A stretch of DNA of 64,000 bases from an uncultured Cellulomonas sp. (GCF_947494015.1 NZ_CANLTL010000011.1:84396-148395); one strand, 5' to 3'; shown: positions 33,807 to 43,333, counted from the stretch's first letter. Numbers and translations are program-made. Notes: generated by a model from the sequence alone, not told the origin.

Positions 33807-34148
33807 CTAGCCGTTCGAAAGGGGCGCGTCGACGTCGACGAGCACACGCTCGCCGTCGACGGTCACGGGGTACACGGGGACGGGACGGGTGGCCGGCAGG
33901 CCGGTCGGGGCGCCGGTGCGCAGGTCGAACTTCGAGCCGTGCAGCCAGCACTCGAGCAGCGTGCCCTCGACCTCACCCTCCGACAGCGACACGGCGCCGT
34001 GCGAGCAGATGTCGTTGATGGCGTACAGCTCGCCGTCCTCCGCGCGCACCACGGCGACCGGGACGGGGCCGTCGGGCCCCTCGAGCTCGGCGCGGAACGC
34101 CCCGCACGGCGGGACGTCCTGCGCGAGGCAGGCCAGCTGACCGCTCAC
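33807..34148 (-). CDS. Rieske [2Fe-2S] ferredoxin in the suf operon
   Basis: 113 residues with Rieske ligands CSH (residues about 48-50) and CWLH (about 67-70). It belongs to the non-haem dioxygenase ferredoxin type often found between sufD and sufC in actinobacteria. It may carry electrons for cluster assembly; this is inferred from position. GTG start overlapping the sufD stop by 4 bp. Confidence 0.92.
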   Translation of the reverse strand: MSGQLACLAQDVPPCGAFRAELEGPDGPVPVAVVRAEDGELYAINDICSHGAVSLSEGEVEGTLLECWLHGSKFDLRTGAPTGLPATRPVPVYPVTVDGERVLVDVDAPLSNG

Positions 34149-35425
34149 GCGTCCGCCGCCTCGCGGGCCGGGTCGCCGGCGATCTGGGGCAGGACCTCCA
34201 GGTCGCTCATGCTCCGCTCGAGCTCGGCCTCGATCGAGGCGATGAGTCGCTCCTCGATCTCGGGCACGCCGATCTGGTGCACGAGCTCGGCGAAGAAGCC
34301 GCGCACGACGAGTCGACGCGCGTCGGCCTCGGGGATGCCGCGCGAGCGCAGGTAGAACAGCTGCTCGTCGTCGAACCGGCCGGTCGCGGACGCGTGGCCG
34401 GCACCCTCGATCTCGCCGGTCTCGATCTCCAGGTTCGGGACCGAGTCGGCGCGGGCGCCGTCGGACAGCACGAGGTTGCGGTTGAGCTCGTAGGTGTCGG
34501 TGGCCTCGGCCGCGGCACGGATGAGCACGTCGCCGACCCACACCGTGTGGGCGCCGTCGCCCTGCAGGGCGCCCTTGTAGGTCACCCGCGAGCGGCAGGA
34601 CGGCACCGCGTGGTCGACGAACAGCCGGTGCTCCTGGTGCTGGCCTGCGTCGGCGTAGTACAGGCCGAGCATCTCGACCTCGCCGCCCTCCGCGGTGAAC
34701 TCCGCGTCCGGGGTGACCCGGACGACGTCGCCACCGAGGGTGACCACGATGTGCTTGACCTTGGCGTCCCGGCCCAGGCGGATGCGGTGCGAGGAGGTGT
34801 GCACGGTCCCCGGCGCCCAGTCCTGCACCGACACCAGGGTCAGGTGCGCGCCGTCGTCGACCACGATCTCGACCGTCTCGGTGAGGGTCGCGGCGCCGAC
34901 GTGGTCGAGCACGACGACGGCCTCGGACAGCGCACCGGCGTGGACCAGCAGGTGGGTGGCCGTCGGGTCGCTCGCCGCACCCTCGACGCCCTCGACCCGG
35001 ATCGACGTCGCCGCGGTGGCGACGGCCTGCGGCGGCACCGTCACGACGGTCGCACGGTGGAACGACGTCCAGGCGGCGGCCGCCGCGCGGTCACCCGGGA
35101 CGCCGGCGGTGCCCAGGCGGGCGTCGTCGCGGTCGACGATCTCCACCCGGACCTCGGGCGACTCGACGACCGTGGTCAGCACGCCGTGGCCGGACAGGCC
35201 CTCGGCGAACAGCGGCGCGACCCGGTCGACCGGGGTGAACCGCCACTCCTCCTCGCGGCCGGTCGGCAGCGGGAAGTCGGCGAGGTCGAACGACGTCGCC
35301 CGCTCCGCGCGCGACCCCTGCGGCGTCCCGCCCCGGCCATGCGTGCCGCCGTGGGTGTGGGCGCCGTCGGCGACGGCGCGCGAGTGGTCGGTGGACAAGG
35401 TGTCCTGCGTGGTGGTGCTGGCCAT
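34145..35425 (-). CDS. sufD: Fe-S cluster assembly protein SufD
   Basis: 426 residues. The long beta-helix has SufD-type segments (LVLSDGARADSVPNLEIETG, GAGHASATGRFDDEQLFYL) and the C-terminal GFFAELVHQIGVPEIEERL. A His/Gly-rich start (about 20-35) may be a lineage-specific addition. It forms the SufBC2D scaffold. ATG overlapping the sufB stop by 1 bp (TGATG). Confidence 0.93.
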   Translation of the reverse strand: MASTTTQDTLSTDHSRAVADGAHTHGGTHGRGGTPQGSRAERATSFDLADFPLPTGREEEWRFTPVDRVAPLFAEGLSGHGVLTTVVESPEVRVEIVDRDDARLGTAGVPGDRAAAAAWTSFHRATVVTVPPQAVATAATSIRVEGVEGAASDPTATHLLVHAGALSEAVVVLDHVGAATLTETVEIVVDDGAHLTLVSVQDWAPGTVHTSSHRIRLGRDAKVKHIVVTLGGDVVRVTPDAEFTAEGGEVEMLGLYYADAGQHQEHRLFVDHAVPSCRSRVTYKGALQGDGAHTVWVGDVLIRAAAEATDTYELNRNLVLSDGARADSVPNLEIETGEIEGAGHASATGRFDDEQLFYLRSRGIPEADARRLVVRGFFAELVHQIGVPEIEERLIASIEAELERSMSDLEVLPQIAGDPAREAADA

Positions 35426-36903
35426 CAGCCGACGGACCCTTCCATCTGGAGCTCGATCAGGCGGTTGAGCTCGAGCGCGTACTCCATGGGCAGCTCGCGG
35501 GCGATGGGCTCGACGAACCCGCGCACGATCATGGCCATGGCCTCGGTCTCGGGCATCCCGCGGGACATGAGGTAGAACAGCTGGTCCTCGCTCACGCGGG
35601 AGACCGTCGCCTCGTGACCCATCGACACGTCGTCCTCGCGGACGTCGACGTACGGGTAGGTGTCCGAGCGCGAGATCTGGTCGACCAGCAGCGCGTCGCA
35701 CAGCACGTTCGAGGCGGAGTGCGAGGCGCCCTCGAGCACCTGCACCAGCCCGCGGTAGGAGGTCCGGCCACCGCCGCGCGCCACCGACTTGGACACGATG
35801 GACGACGACGTGTGCGGCGCGGCGTGCACCATCTTGGCGCCGGCGTCCTGGTGCTGGCCCTCGCCGGCGAACGCGATCGACAGCGTCTCGCCGCGCGCGT
35901 GCTCGCCCATGAGGTAGATGGCCGGGTACTTCATGGTCACCTTGGAGCCGATGTTGCCGTCGACCCACTCCATGGTCGCGCCCTCGGCGGCGGTCGCCCG
36001 CTTCGTGACGAGGTTGTACACGTTGTTCGACCAGTTCTGGATGGTCGTGTACCGCACCCGGGCGTTCTTCTTCACGATGATCTCGACGACCGCGGAGTGC
36101 AGGGAGTCCGAGGAGTACACCGGCGCGGTGCAGCCCTCGACGTAGTGCACGTAGGAGCCCTCGTCGGCGATGATCAGCGTCCGCTCGAACTGGCCCATGT
36201 TCTCGGTGTTGATCCGGAAGTAGGCCTGCAGCGGGATCTCGACGTGCACGCCCGGGGGGACGTAGACGAACGAGCCACCGGACCACACGGCGGTGTTCAG
36301 CGCGGCGAACTTGTTGTCGCCGGACGGGATGACCGAGCCGAAGTACTGCTCGAAGATCTCCGGGTGCTCGCGCAGGCCGGTGTCGGTGTCCATGAAGATG
36401 ACGCCCTGCTCCTCCAGGTCCTCGCGGATCTGGTGGTAGACGACCTCGGACTCGTACTGGGCGGCGACGCCGGCGACGAGACGCTGCTTCTCGGCCTCCG
36501 GGATGCCCAGGCGGTCGTACGTGTTGCGGATGTCCTCGGGCAGGTCCTCCCAGGAGGCGGCCTGCTTCTCCGTGGACCGCACGAAGTACTTGATGTTGTC
36601 GAAGTCGATGCCCGACAGGTCCGAGCCCCAGTTCGGCATGGGCTTCTTGTCGAACATGCGCAGCGCCTTCAGCCGCGTCTTGAGCATCCACTCCGGCTCG
36701 TTCTTCAGCGCGGAGATGTTGCGCACCACGTCCTCGGACAGCCCGCGCTGGGCGTTCGCGCCCGCGAGGTCCGAGTCGTGCCAGCCGTAGTTGTAGCTGC
36801 CGATCGAGGCGATGGCCTCGTCCTGCGTCATCGGCACGGCGGTCGACACGTCGGTCGGCACGTCGGCCTGCACGGCGCTGGCGTCCTGAGTAGGCGCACT
36901 CAT
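35425..36903 (-). CDS. sufB: Fe-S cluster assembly protein SufB
   Basis: 492 residues. Typical SufB stretches are [60 protein letters not shown] and [20 protein letters not shown]. It is the scaffold that receives sulfur. The ATG overlaps the sufR stop by 4 bp, so repressor and scaffold are translationally coupled. Confidence 0.95.
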   Translation of the reverse strand: MSAPTQDASAVQADVPTDVSTAVPMTQDEAIASIGSYNYGWHDSDLAGANAQRGLSEDVVRNISALKNEPEWMLKTRLKALRMFDKKPMPNWGSDLSGIDFDNIKYFVRSTEKQAASWEDLPEDIRNTYDRLGIPEAEKQRLVAGVAAQYESEVVYHQIREDLEEQGVIFMDTDTGLREHPEIFEQYFGSVIPSGDNKFAALNTAVWSGGSFVYVPPGVHVEIPLQAYFRINTENMGQFERTLIIADEGSYVHYVEGCTAPVYSSDSLHSAVVEIIVKKNARVRYTTIQNWSNNVYNLVTKRATAAEGATMEWVDGNIGSKVTMKYPAIYLMGEHARGETLSIAFAGEGQHQDAGAKMVHAAPHTSSSIVSKSVARGGGRTSYRGLVQVLEGASHSASNVLCDALLVDQISRSDTYPYVDVREDDVSMGHEATVSRVSEDQLFYLMSRGMPETEAMAMIVRGFVEPIARELPMEYALELNRLIELQMEGSVG

Positions 36904-37685
36904 GTCGTCTCCCCTTCACGGGTTCGGATGGCGTTCGGGATGTCGGAGGTCGGGATGTTGGTGGTGCACACGTGCCCGCCACCGGCGAGCGTGGACAGTC
37001 GCTGCACGTGCACACCCAGCAGGCGGGAGAAGGCCTGGGCCTCGGCCTCGCACAGCTGGGGGAACTCGGCGGCGATCTGCTGCACCGGGCAGTGGCCCTG
37101 GCACAGCTGGACCGTGGGGCGGCCGGGCACCGGGCGCGTGCTGGCCGCGTAGCCGTCGGCCCCCAGCGCCGCGGCGAGCCGCTCCGCGCGAGCCGGGACG
37201 TCGGTGCCGGCGTCGTCGAGCGTGGCGGCGTACCGCTCCTCGATGGCACGCACGCGGGACGCGGCGAAGGCCTCGACCGCACCGGGGCCGGCGACCTCGA
37301 CCAGGAAGCGCAGGGCCTGCGACGCCAGCTCCGGGTAGGCGCTGGTCAGCGCGTCCTGGCCGCGGCGGGTCACCACGTAGCGGCGGGCCGGGCGTCCACG
37401 GCGGGCCGGACCGGACCCGGCGCGCTCGTGGACGGCGATCTGCCCCTCGGTCTGCAGCACGCCGAGGTGACGCCGGATGGCGGCGGCGGTCAGGCCCAGC
37501 TCCGCGGCCAGCTCGGCGGTCGAGACCGGACCCGCCGAGGCGACCAGCTGCAGCACACGCTGGCGCGTGGTGGCCTCGGCCTCGTGCGCGCCGGAGGCGT
37601 GCGCGGTCGAGGTGAGCGGCGGGGCCGCAGGGACGGTGGCCCCGGGGACGGTGGTCAGCCCGCGCGTGCTCAGTGCCGTGCTCAT
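36900..37685 (-). CDS. sufR: Fe-S-sensing suf repressor SufR
   Basis: 261 residues. A winged helix-turn-helix (about 40-105: [20 protein letters not shown] and [10 protein letters not shown]) is followed by an effector part with cysteines at 195, 199, 212 and 240 (LCQGHCP, LCEAEAQ, GHVC). These are the expected cluster ligands of SufR, which represses the operon when Fe-S clusters are plentiful. It is the first gene of the sufR-B-D-ferredoxin-C-S-U-T operon. ATG at 37685. Confidence 0.93.
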   Translation of the reverse strand: MSTALSTRGLTTVPGATVPAAPPLTSTAHASGAHEAEATTRQRVLQLVASAGPVSTAELAAELGLTAAAIRRHLGVLQTEGQIAVHERAGSGPARRGRPARRYVVTRRGQDALTSAYPELASQALRFLVEVAGPGAVEAFAASRVRAIEERYAATLDDAGTDVPARAERLAAALGADGYAASTRPVPGRPTVQLCQGHCPVQQIAAEFPQLCEAEAQAFSRLLGVHVQRLSTLAGGGHVCTTNIPTSDIPNAIRTREGETT

Positions 37686-37810
37686 GCCACCACCTCCACC
37701 GGGTCGGTCGGTCTGTCGGTCTGTCGGGCTGCGGGTCGGCCGGTCGAGGCCCCCACGGGGCGTGCGGCGCACGGACGCGCCCTGGCCAGCCGCTGGCCTG
37801 TCGATATTGC

Positions 37811-37824
37811 CAACATCCTTGTTG
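37811..37824. promoter_or_regulatory. Candidate SufR operator
   Basis: CAAC-ATCCTT-GTTG matches the CAAC-N6-GTTG palindrome that I recall for Streptomyces SufR. It lies 126 bp upstream of the sufR start, next to CAATAT on the minus strand, a possible -10. Position and motif together support autoregulation of the suf operon. Confidence 0.75.
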
Positions 37825-37922
37825 CCGAAATCCATCCCTGCAAGCAAGGCCCACCTCACCACGGGCGGCCGGGCGACCGGGGGCCGTCCGGGGGTAGCCG
37901 GGCGGCCACCTAGACTCGGCGC

Positions 37923-38924
37923 GTGCCCGCGTCCCCCGCCGTCGAGATCGTCGGGCTCGTCAAGCGGTACGACGGCCGCGCCGTCGTCGACGGGCTCGAC
38001 CTGGTCGCCGACCGTGGCGCCGTCACCGCCGTCCTGGGACCCAACGGCGCGGGCAAGACCACCACCGTCGAGTGCTGCGAGGGTCTGCGCTCCCCCGACG
38101 CCGGCCAGGTGCGGGTGCTCGGGCTGGACCCGACCGCCGACGCGCGCACGCTGCGCCCCCGGGTCGGCGTCATGCTGCAGGACGGCGGCCTGCCCACCGG
38201 GGTGCGGGCCCTGGAGATGCTGCACCACGTCGCGGCGATGTACGCCCGCCCGCGCGACGTCGGCGAGCTGGCCGACCGGCTCGGCCTCGACGGGTTCGCG
38301 CGCACGACGGTCCGGCGGCTGTCCGGCGGCCAGCGCCAGCGGCTCGCCCTGGCCGCCGCCGTCGTCGGCCGGCCCGAGCTGGTGTTCCTGGACGAGCCGA
38401 GCGCGGGCATGGACCCGCAAGCCCGCCGGGCCGTGTGGGACCTCGTCCGCGAGCTGCGCGACGACGGCGTCGCCGTCGTCCTGACCACCCACCTCATGGA
38501 CGAGGCGGAGAGCCTCGCCGACCGCGTCGTCGTCGTGGATCACGGCACCGTCATCGCGCACGGCGCGGTCGCCGACCTGCTGACGTCGCACGACGACCGG
38601 ACCCTGCGCTTCTCCGCGACGCCCGGCCTGGACGTGGCCGACCTCGCGGCCGCGCTCACCGCGCCGGGCGGCGGGGGCGAGCCGGGCGGGCCGGCCGGCG
38701 CGGCACCGGCGGGCCCCGCCGCGGTGGTGGCGGGTGCACCCGAGCCCGCCGTCCGGGAGGTCGCGCCGGGGGACTACGTGCTGACCGGGCCGGTGGACCC
38801 GGACGTGCTCGCGGCGCTCACCGCGTGGTGCGCCGCCCGAGGGGTGCTCCCCCACCGCATCACCGTGGGACGACGCACCCTGGAGGACGTCTTCCTCGAC
38901 CTCACCGGCCGGGACCTGCGGTGA
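37923..38924 (+). CDS. ABC-2 type exporter ATP-binding protein
   Basis: 333 residues. Walker A GPNGAGKTTT (about 40-49), signature [14 protein letters not shown], Walker B LVFLDEPSAGMD and H-loop LTTHLMDEAE are all intact. A C-terminal extension after about residue 215 holds an Ala/Gly/Pro loop and a final segment GRRTLEDVFLDLTGRDL typical of the daunorubicin-resistance ATPase branch. GTG start, divergent from sufR, and it overlaps the permease by 4 bp. The substrate is unknown. Confidence 0.9.
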   Translation: MPASPAVEIVGLVKRYDGRAVVDGLDLVADRGAVTAVLGPNGAGKTTTVECCEGLRSPDAGQVRVLGLDPTADARTLRPRVGVMLQDGGLPTGVRALEMLHHVAAMYARPRDVGELADRLGLDGFARTTVRRLSGGQRQRLALAAAVVGRPELVFLDEPSAGMDPQARRAVWDLVRELRDDGVAVVLTTHLMDEAESLADRVVVVDHGTVIAHGAVADLLTSHDDRTLRFSATPGLDVADLAAALTAPGGGGEPGGPAGAAPAGPAAVVAGAPEPAVREVAPGDYVLTGPVDPDVLAALTAWCAARGVLPHRITVGRRTLEDVFLDLTGRDLR

Positions 38925-39700
38925 GCGCCGCGACGCAGGCCCGCCCGGGCGACGGCGTGGCCGCGCCGGCGTGGCGCCGGGTGCTGACCCAGACGGCCTT
39001 CGAGACGCGGGCGATCCTGCGCAACGGCGAGCAGCTGCTGATCACGCTCGTCCTGCCCGTGCTGCTCCTGCTGGTGCTGACCCGCACCACCGTGATCGAG
39101 CTCGACACCGGCGGGGGTACCCGGGTGGACCTGGTCGCGCCGGGCGTGCTGGCGCTCGCGGTCATGTCCACCGCCTTCACGTCGCAGGCGATCGCGACGA
39201 GCTTCGACCGCCGCAACGGGGTGCTGCGGCTGCTGGCCACGACGCCGCTCGGCCGCGGCGGGCTGCTCGCCGGCAAGGTCCTCGGCGTGCTCGTCGTGGA
39301 GGTCGTCCAGGTGGTGGTGCTGGGCGCCGTCGCGCTCGGCCTGGGCTGGGACCCCGCCGTCGCCGGCATCGGCCCCGCCGCGCTCGCGGTGCTGCTCGGG
39401 ACCGCGGCGTTCACGTCGCTCGCGCTGCTGCTGGCCGGCACGCTGCGGGCCGAGGCCGTGCTCGCCCTGGCCAACCTCGTGCTGGTGCTGCTGGCCGTGG
39501 CCGGCGGGATCGTCGCGCCCGCCGACCAGCTGCCCGGGCCGCTCTCGGTCGTCGCGGGCGCTCTGCCGTCGGGTGCGCTCGGGGAGGCCGTCCGCTCGGC
39601 GCTGCGCGACGGTGTGCTCGCCACCGGGCCGGTGCTCGTGCTCGCGGCCTGGACGGCCGCGCTGTCCGGGCTGGCCGCCCGCCTGTTCCGCTGGAGCTGA
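38921..39700 (+). CDS. ABC-2 type exporter permease
   Basis: 259 residues with about six membrane helices and the ABC-2 pattern (LRNGEQLLITLVLPVLLLLV, FDRRNGVLRLLATTPLGRGG). It partners the upstream ATPase. GTG start overlapping the ATPase stop; a hairpin follows directly. Confidence 0.9.
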   Translation: MSAATQARPGDGVAAPAWRRVLTQTAFETRAILRNGEQLLITLVLPVLLLLVLTRTTVIELDTGGGTRVDLVAPGVLALAVMSTAFTSQAIATSFDRRNGVLRLLATTPLGRGGLLAGKVLGVLVVEVVQVVVLGAVALGLGWDPAVAGIGPAALAVLLGTAAFTSLALLLAGTLRAEAVLALANLVLVLLAVAGGIVAPADQLPGPLSVVAGALPSGALGEAVRSALRDGVLATGPVLVLAAWTAALSGLAARLFRWS

Positions 39701-39729
39701 CCGTCCCGGACGGCCGCCGCCCGGGACGG
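39701..39729 (+). terminator. Hairpin after the ABC-2 permease gene
   Basis: CCGTCCCGG (39701-39709) and CCGGGACGG (39721-39729) form a perfect 9-bp stem with an 11-nt loop, starting immediately after the permease stop. Confidence 0.65.
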
Positions 39730-39800
39730 GCCGGTGTGACGCTCGACGTCACGTCCGGGGCAGGGCCGGCCGCGCGGACCGGGCGACTACCGTGGTGCCG

Positions 39801-40832
39801 GTGAGCACCGTCCCGGCGCAGACCCCAGCCACGCAGCCCGTCGAGGTGACCGCCTCCGGTCGAGCACCGGGCAGCACGGCGTCGCGTCCCGAGCCGCGGT
39901 GGCCGCGGGCCCGGCGATGGACCCGCGCCGTGCTCCGGGCCAACCTCGTCGCCCAGATGGGCATCATCGTGACCGGCGGCGCCGTCCGCCTCACCGGCTC
40001 CGGCCTCGGCTGCTCCACCTGGCCGCAGTGCGAGCCGGGCTCGTTCACCCCCGTGCTGCACGAGGCCACCACCTGGCACCCGCTGATCGAGTTCGGCAAC
40101 CGGACCCTGACCGGGGTGGTCGGGGTCATCGCGGTGGCCGTCGCGCTGCTCGTGGTCACGGACACCCGCCGGGCGAGGTCGTACCGCTGGCTCGGCCTGG
40201 CCCCGCTGGCCGGCGTGATCGCCCAGGCCGTGATCGGCGGGGTGACCGTACTGCTGCACCTGCACCCGGCCGTCGTCGGTGTCCACATGCTCGTCTCGCT
40301 CGGTCTGGTGACGGTCTCCACCGTGCTGCTGCACCGCTCCGCCGAGGGCGACGGTCCGGCCGACCCCGTCGTGGTGCCCCGGGTCCGCGCGATCGGTCAG
40401 GCGCTGGCCGCGGTCGCGGTGGTGCTGCTGGTGCTGGGCGTGGTGGTCACCGGGTCCGGCCCGCACGGCGGTGACGAGGACGTCGCCTACCGGTTCGCGG
40501 TCGACCCGGTGCTGGTGGCCAAGCTGCACGCGGCCGCCGTCTGGACCTTCGTGGCGCTCGTGGTCGGGCTGCTGGTGACCCTCGCCCGCACCGGTGGGCC
40601 GGCGCGGGCCCGACGCGCGGCCACGGTGCTGCTCGGCGTGACCCTCGCCCAGGGCCTGGTCGGCTACGTGCAGTACTTCACCGGCCTGCCGGAGCTGCTC
40701 GTCGGGGTGCACATGCTGGGCGCAGCCCTGCTCGCCGCCGCGGTGACGTGGACGGTGCTGACCCTGCGCGGGCGCCGCGTCCTCGCGCCCGCCGGGGCCC
40801 CCGCGGCCGCCACACCCACCGCGGCCGCGTGA
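39801..40832 (+). CDS. ctaA: Heme A synthase (CtaA/COX15)
   Basis: 343 residues with eight membrane helices. Haem-binding histidines are seen in HEATTWHPLIEFGNRTLTG, HLHPAVVGVHM, AKLHAAAVW and VGVHMLGAA. The loop pair of cysteines in LGCSTWPQCEPG is that of CtaA. It oxidises the haem O methyl group to make haem A for cytochrome oxidase, and the SURF1 gene lies 18 kb to the left. GTG start; the end overlaps the next GTG by 4 bp. Confidence 0.92.
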   Translation: MSTVPAQTPATQPVEVTASGRAPGSTASRPEPRWPRARRWTRAVLRANLVAQMGIIVTGGAVRLTGSGLGCSTWPQCEPGSFTPVLHEATTWHPLIEFGNRTLTGVVGVIAVAVALLVVTDTRRARSYRWLGLAPLAGVIAQAVIGGVTVLLHLHPAVVGVHMLVSLGLVTVSTVLLHRSAEGDGPADPVVVPRVRAIGQALAAVAVVLLVLGVVVTGSGPHGGDEDVAYRFAVDPVLVAKLHAAAVWTFVALVVGLLVTLARTGGPARARRAATVLLGVTLAQGLVGYVQYFTGLPELLVGVHMLGAALLAAAVTWTVLTLRGRRVLAPAGAPAAATPTAAA

Positions 40833-41428
40833 GCGTCCGGCCGGCGCGCGCCGCCGACGCCGCCACGCTGGAGTCCGTCTGCCTGCTCACCGGCGACGCC
40901 GGCCAGGACGCGACACACCTGTACACCGACCCGGCCCTGCTGGCCCACGTCTACCTGCACCCCTACCTGGTGCTGGAGCCGGGCCTGGCCTTCGTGGCCG
41001 CGGACGGCGACCACGTCGGCGGGTACGTCGTCGGCGCGCTGGACACCGCGGACTTCGAGCGACGCTGCGAGGCGGCCTGGTGGCCCCCGCTGCGTGACCG
41101 GTACCCGCTGGACCGGTGGGCGGCGCAGGGCGGCGCCGACGCGTCCGTCGTCCGCCTCATCCACCACCCTCCCCGCGCGGACCCGGCGGTCCTGGTCGAC
41201 CACCCCTCGCACCTGCACGTCGACCTGCTGCCGGGGTGGCAGGGCCAGGGCCTCGGCCGGCGGCTGCTCGAGACGCTGTTCGACGCGCTCGCCGCCGGGG
41301 GCTCGCGCGGCGTGCACCTGGTGGTCGCCCGCCGCAACGAGCCCGCCGTCGGGTTCTACCGGCGGATGGGGCTGGCCGAGCTCGCCGGGGATGACGGCAG
41401 TCTCACCCTGGGCCGCCGGTTCGGCTGA
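40829..41428 (+). CDS. GNAT-family N-acetyltransferase
   Basis: 199 residues: an N-terminal VRPARAADAATLESVCLLTG, then LHVDLLPGWQGQGLGRRLLE for acetyl-CoA binding, and RRNEPAVGFYRRMGLAEL. The insertion between the first two resembles the OGA-like GNAT branch (HLYTDPALLAHVYLHPYL). Substrate unknown. Coupled to ctaA by a GTGA overlap. Confidence 0.88.
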   Translation: MSVRPARAADAATLESVCLLTGDAGQDATHLYTDPALLAHVYLHPYLVLEPGLAFVAADGDHVGGYVVGALDTADFERRCEAAWWPPLRDRYPLDRWAAQGGADASVVRLIHHPPRADPAVLVDHPSHLHVDLLPGWQGQGLGRRLLETLFDALAAGGSRGVHLVVARRNEPAVGFYRRMGLAELAGDDGSLTLGRRFG

Positions 41429-41484
41429 GCCGGTCGCCGCGCGAGGCGGTCCGGCCCGCCCGCGGCGGCGCCGTCGTCGTCGTC

Positions 41485-41514
41485 GCTGCCGGCGGCCGAT
41501 CCGCCGACGGCAGC
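41485..41514 (+). terminator. Hairpin upstream of clpP
   Basis: GCTGCCGGCGG and CCGCCGACGGCAGC pair with a small bulge between the GNAT gene and clpP. It may end the ctaA-GNAT transcript. Confidence 0.45.
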
Positions 41515-41555
41515 GCCGGGGGCTCCCGCCGGCGGGCACGGCGCAGGCTGGCGGC

Positions 41556-42176
41556 ATGGACGACACCCGGACCCCACTCCGGCCCCTCGACGACGAGCTG
41601 GCCACCCGACTGCTGCACCAGCGCATCATCGTGCTGGGCACCGCCCTGGACGACGCGGCCGGCAACCGACTGTGCGCGCAGCTGCTGCTGCTGTCCGCCG
41701 AGGACCCGCGCAGCGACATCAGCCTGTGGATCAACTCCCCCGGTGGCTCGGTGCCGGCGATGCTCGCGATCCACGACGTCATGCGGCTCATCCCCAACGA
41801 CGTCAGCACCCTGGCCATGGGGTGGGCGGCGAGCGCCGGGCAGTTCCTGCTGTCCGCGGGCACCCCTGGCAAGCGGTACGCGCTGGTCCACTCGCGGGTC
41901 CTGCTGCACCAGGGGTCCTCGGGGATCGGCGGGACCGCCGCGGACATCGAGCTGCAGGCGCAGGACCTGCGGCACACCCGGGACACGGTCCTGGGGCTGG
42001 TCGCCGAGCACACGGGGCAGAGCGTCGCCCGGGTCCGCGAGGACTCCGGGCGGGACCGGTGGTTCACCGCCGAGGAGGCCCGGGAGTACGGCTTCGTCGA
42101 CCGGGTCGTCACGGACCTGCCGAGCGTGCGGACCGGTCCCTCCGGACGCGCGGCCGGGATCGGGGTGCGGGCATGA
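41556..42176 (+). CDS. ATP-dependent Clp protease proteolytic subunit (first of pair)
   Basis: 206 residues, ClpP fold. The catalytic triad is complete: Ser93 in GWAASAGQ, His118 in VLLHQG and Asp167 in [11 protein letters not shown]. The first Ser context (GWAASAG in place of GQAASMG) differs from housekeeping ClpP. It belongs to the clpP3-clpP4 class of actinobacteria, expressed under a PopR-like regulator, which lies 0.6 kb downstream on the other strand. It overlaps the second clpP by 4 bp. Confidence 0.9.
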   Translation: MDDTRTPLRPLDDELATRLLHQRIIVLGTALDDAAGNRLCAQLLLLSAEDPRSDISLWINSPGGSVPAMLAIHDVMRLIPNDVSTLAMGWAASAGQFLLSAGTPGKRYALVHSRVLLHQGSSGIGGTAADIELQAQDLRHTRDTVLGLVAEHTGQSVARVREDSGRDRWFTAEEAREYGFVDRVVTDLPSVRTGPSGRAAGIGVRA

Positions 42177-42782
42177 GTACCTACACCATCCCGTCCGTCG
42201 TCGAGCGGCGCGCCGGCGGCAGCGAGCGCGTGGTCGACGTGTTCAGCCGGCTGCTGTCCGAGCGGATCGTCTACCTCGGCACCGAGATCGACGACGGCGT
42301 CGCCAACGTCCTGGTCGCCCAGCTGCTGCACCTGGAGTCCGAGGACCCGGACGCACCGATCGACCTCTACATCAACTCCGCCGGCGGCTCGACGTCGGCC
42401 GCCCTCGCCGTGTACGACGCGATGCAGTACGTGCGGCCCGACGTCGCCACCACGTGCGTGGGCCAGGCGGCGTCGCCGGCGGCCGTGCTGCTCGCCGGCG
42501 GCACGCCCGGGCGCCGGGCGATCCTCGCGCACGGTCGGGTCGTCCTGCACCAGCCGTCGGCGGAGGGCCGGCACGCTGCCGGACCTCATCGTCGCGGCCG
42601 ACGAGATCGGCCGGGTGCGCAGCGAGCTCGAGGAGGTGCTGTCCCGGCACACCGGCAGGGACGTCGCGACGCTGCGCCGGGACACCGACCGCGACCTGGT
42701 CCTGACCGCACCCGCGGCGGTCGCCTACGGCGTGGCGGACCACGTGGTCCGGGACCGGGGGCCACGCCGGACGGCGCGATGA
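42173..42782 (+). pseudogene. Second ClpP subunit gene with an internal frameshift
   Basis: The frame from the ATG at 42173 encodes a ClpP up to residue 132, with Ser101 in GQAASPA and His126 in [10 protein letters not shown]. The reading then continues in the next frame from about 42573 ([20 protein letters not shown], then [10 protein letters not shown] with the catalytic Asp) to a stop at 42780-42782. One extra base, or two missing, within 42566-42573 explains the break. Without correction the product lacks the Asp and the handle region and ends at 42817. It is either a sequencing error, a decayed gene or a recoding site. Confidence 0.8.
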
Positions 42783-42813
42783 CGTGCGTCGACCGCGGGG
42801 ACGGACCCGCAGG

Positions 42814-43248
42814 CTAGGCGGCGACCGAGCCGGTGCGGAGCGCGAGGTCGCCCGCACCCCACCGCGTGGCGGGCGCCGGGGGGTGCGACGACCCCGCGGA
42901 CGACAGGCTCACCCGCGACGACCTCACCTCCCACGACGCCGACGGCCGCGGCGAGGGGTGGAGCCCGCGGTCGTCGCGCCGCGCGAGGTCCCGGGCCAGC
43001 GCGCCGGCGAGGTCGACCAGCGTCATCCCGAGCGCGGTGGTGACGGCGCCCAGCACCTCGGACGACGGCTCCTTGCGGCCCCGCTCGACCTCGGACAGGT
43101 ACTGCGGGGACACCCCGGCCGCACGGGCCACGTCGACCAGGCGCAGCCCGGCGTCCAGTCGGACGTCACGCAGCCGCCCCCCGATCGCCTTGCGCCACTG
43201 GGCGGGGTCGGGCCGGCTCGGGCGCAGGGGCGTCGTGATGGCAGCCAT
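42814..43248 (-). CDS. popR: PopR/ClgR-like XRE-family regulator
   Basis: 144 residues. An XRE helix-turn-helix occupies about 22-80 ([36 protein letters not shown]), the characteristic ClgR/PopR pattern. The protein ends in SVAA. In Streptomyces, PopR activates clpP3-clpP4 and is itself degraded by ClpP through its two terminal alanines. Convergent with the clpP pair, 31 bp apart. A PopR-type palindrome lies 41 bp upstream of its ATG. Confidence 0.85.
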   Translation of the reverse strand: MAAITTPLRPSRPDPAQWRKAIGGRLRDVRLDAGLRLVDVARAAGVSPQYLSEVERGRKEPSSEVLGAVTTALGMTLVDLAGALARDLARRDDRGLHPSPRPSASWEVRSSRVSLSSAGSSHPPAPATRWGAGDLALRTGSVAA

Positions 43249-43288
43249 GGCGCGACGCTAGCCCCGCCGTCTCCCGGTCGGGGGTCGC

Positions 43289-43303
43289 TCTGCTGTGGGC
43301 AGA
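43289..43303. promoter_or_regulatory. Candidate PopR-type operator
   Basis: TCTGCT-GTG-GGCAGA matches, with one mismatch, the TCTGCC-N3-GGCAGA palindrome I recall for Streptomyces PopR, and a wider 8-bp inverted repeat (43286-43306) surrounds it. It is upstream of the regulator gene itself. No equivalent was found before the clpP pair. Confidence 0.65.
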
Positions 43304-43333
43304 GCGGAGCGGTGGACCCCGGGGACGCGCCCC

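Noticed and set aside
41429..41555. PopR-type site in front of the clpP pair
   Set aside because: There is a GCTGCC...GGCAGC hairpin but the spacing and flanks do not fit TCTGCC-N3-GGCAGA.
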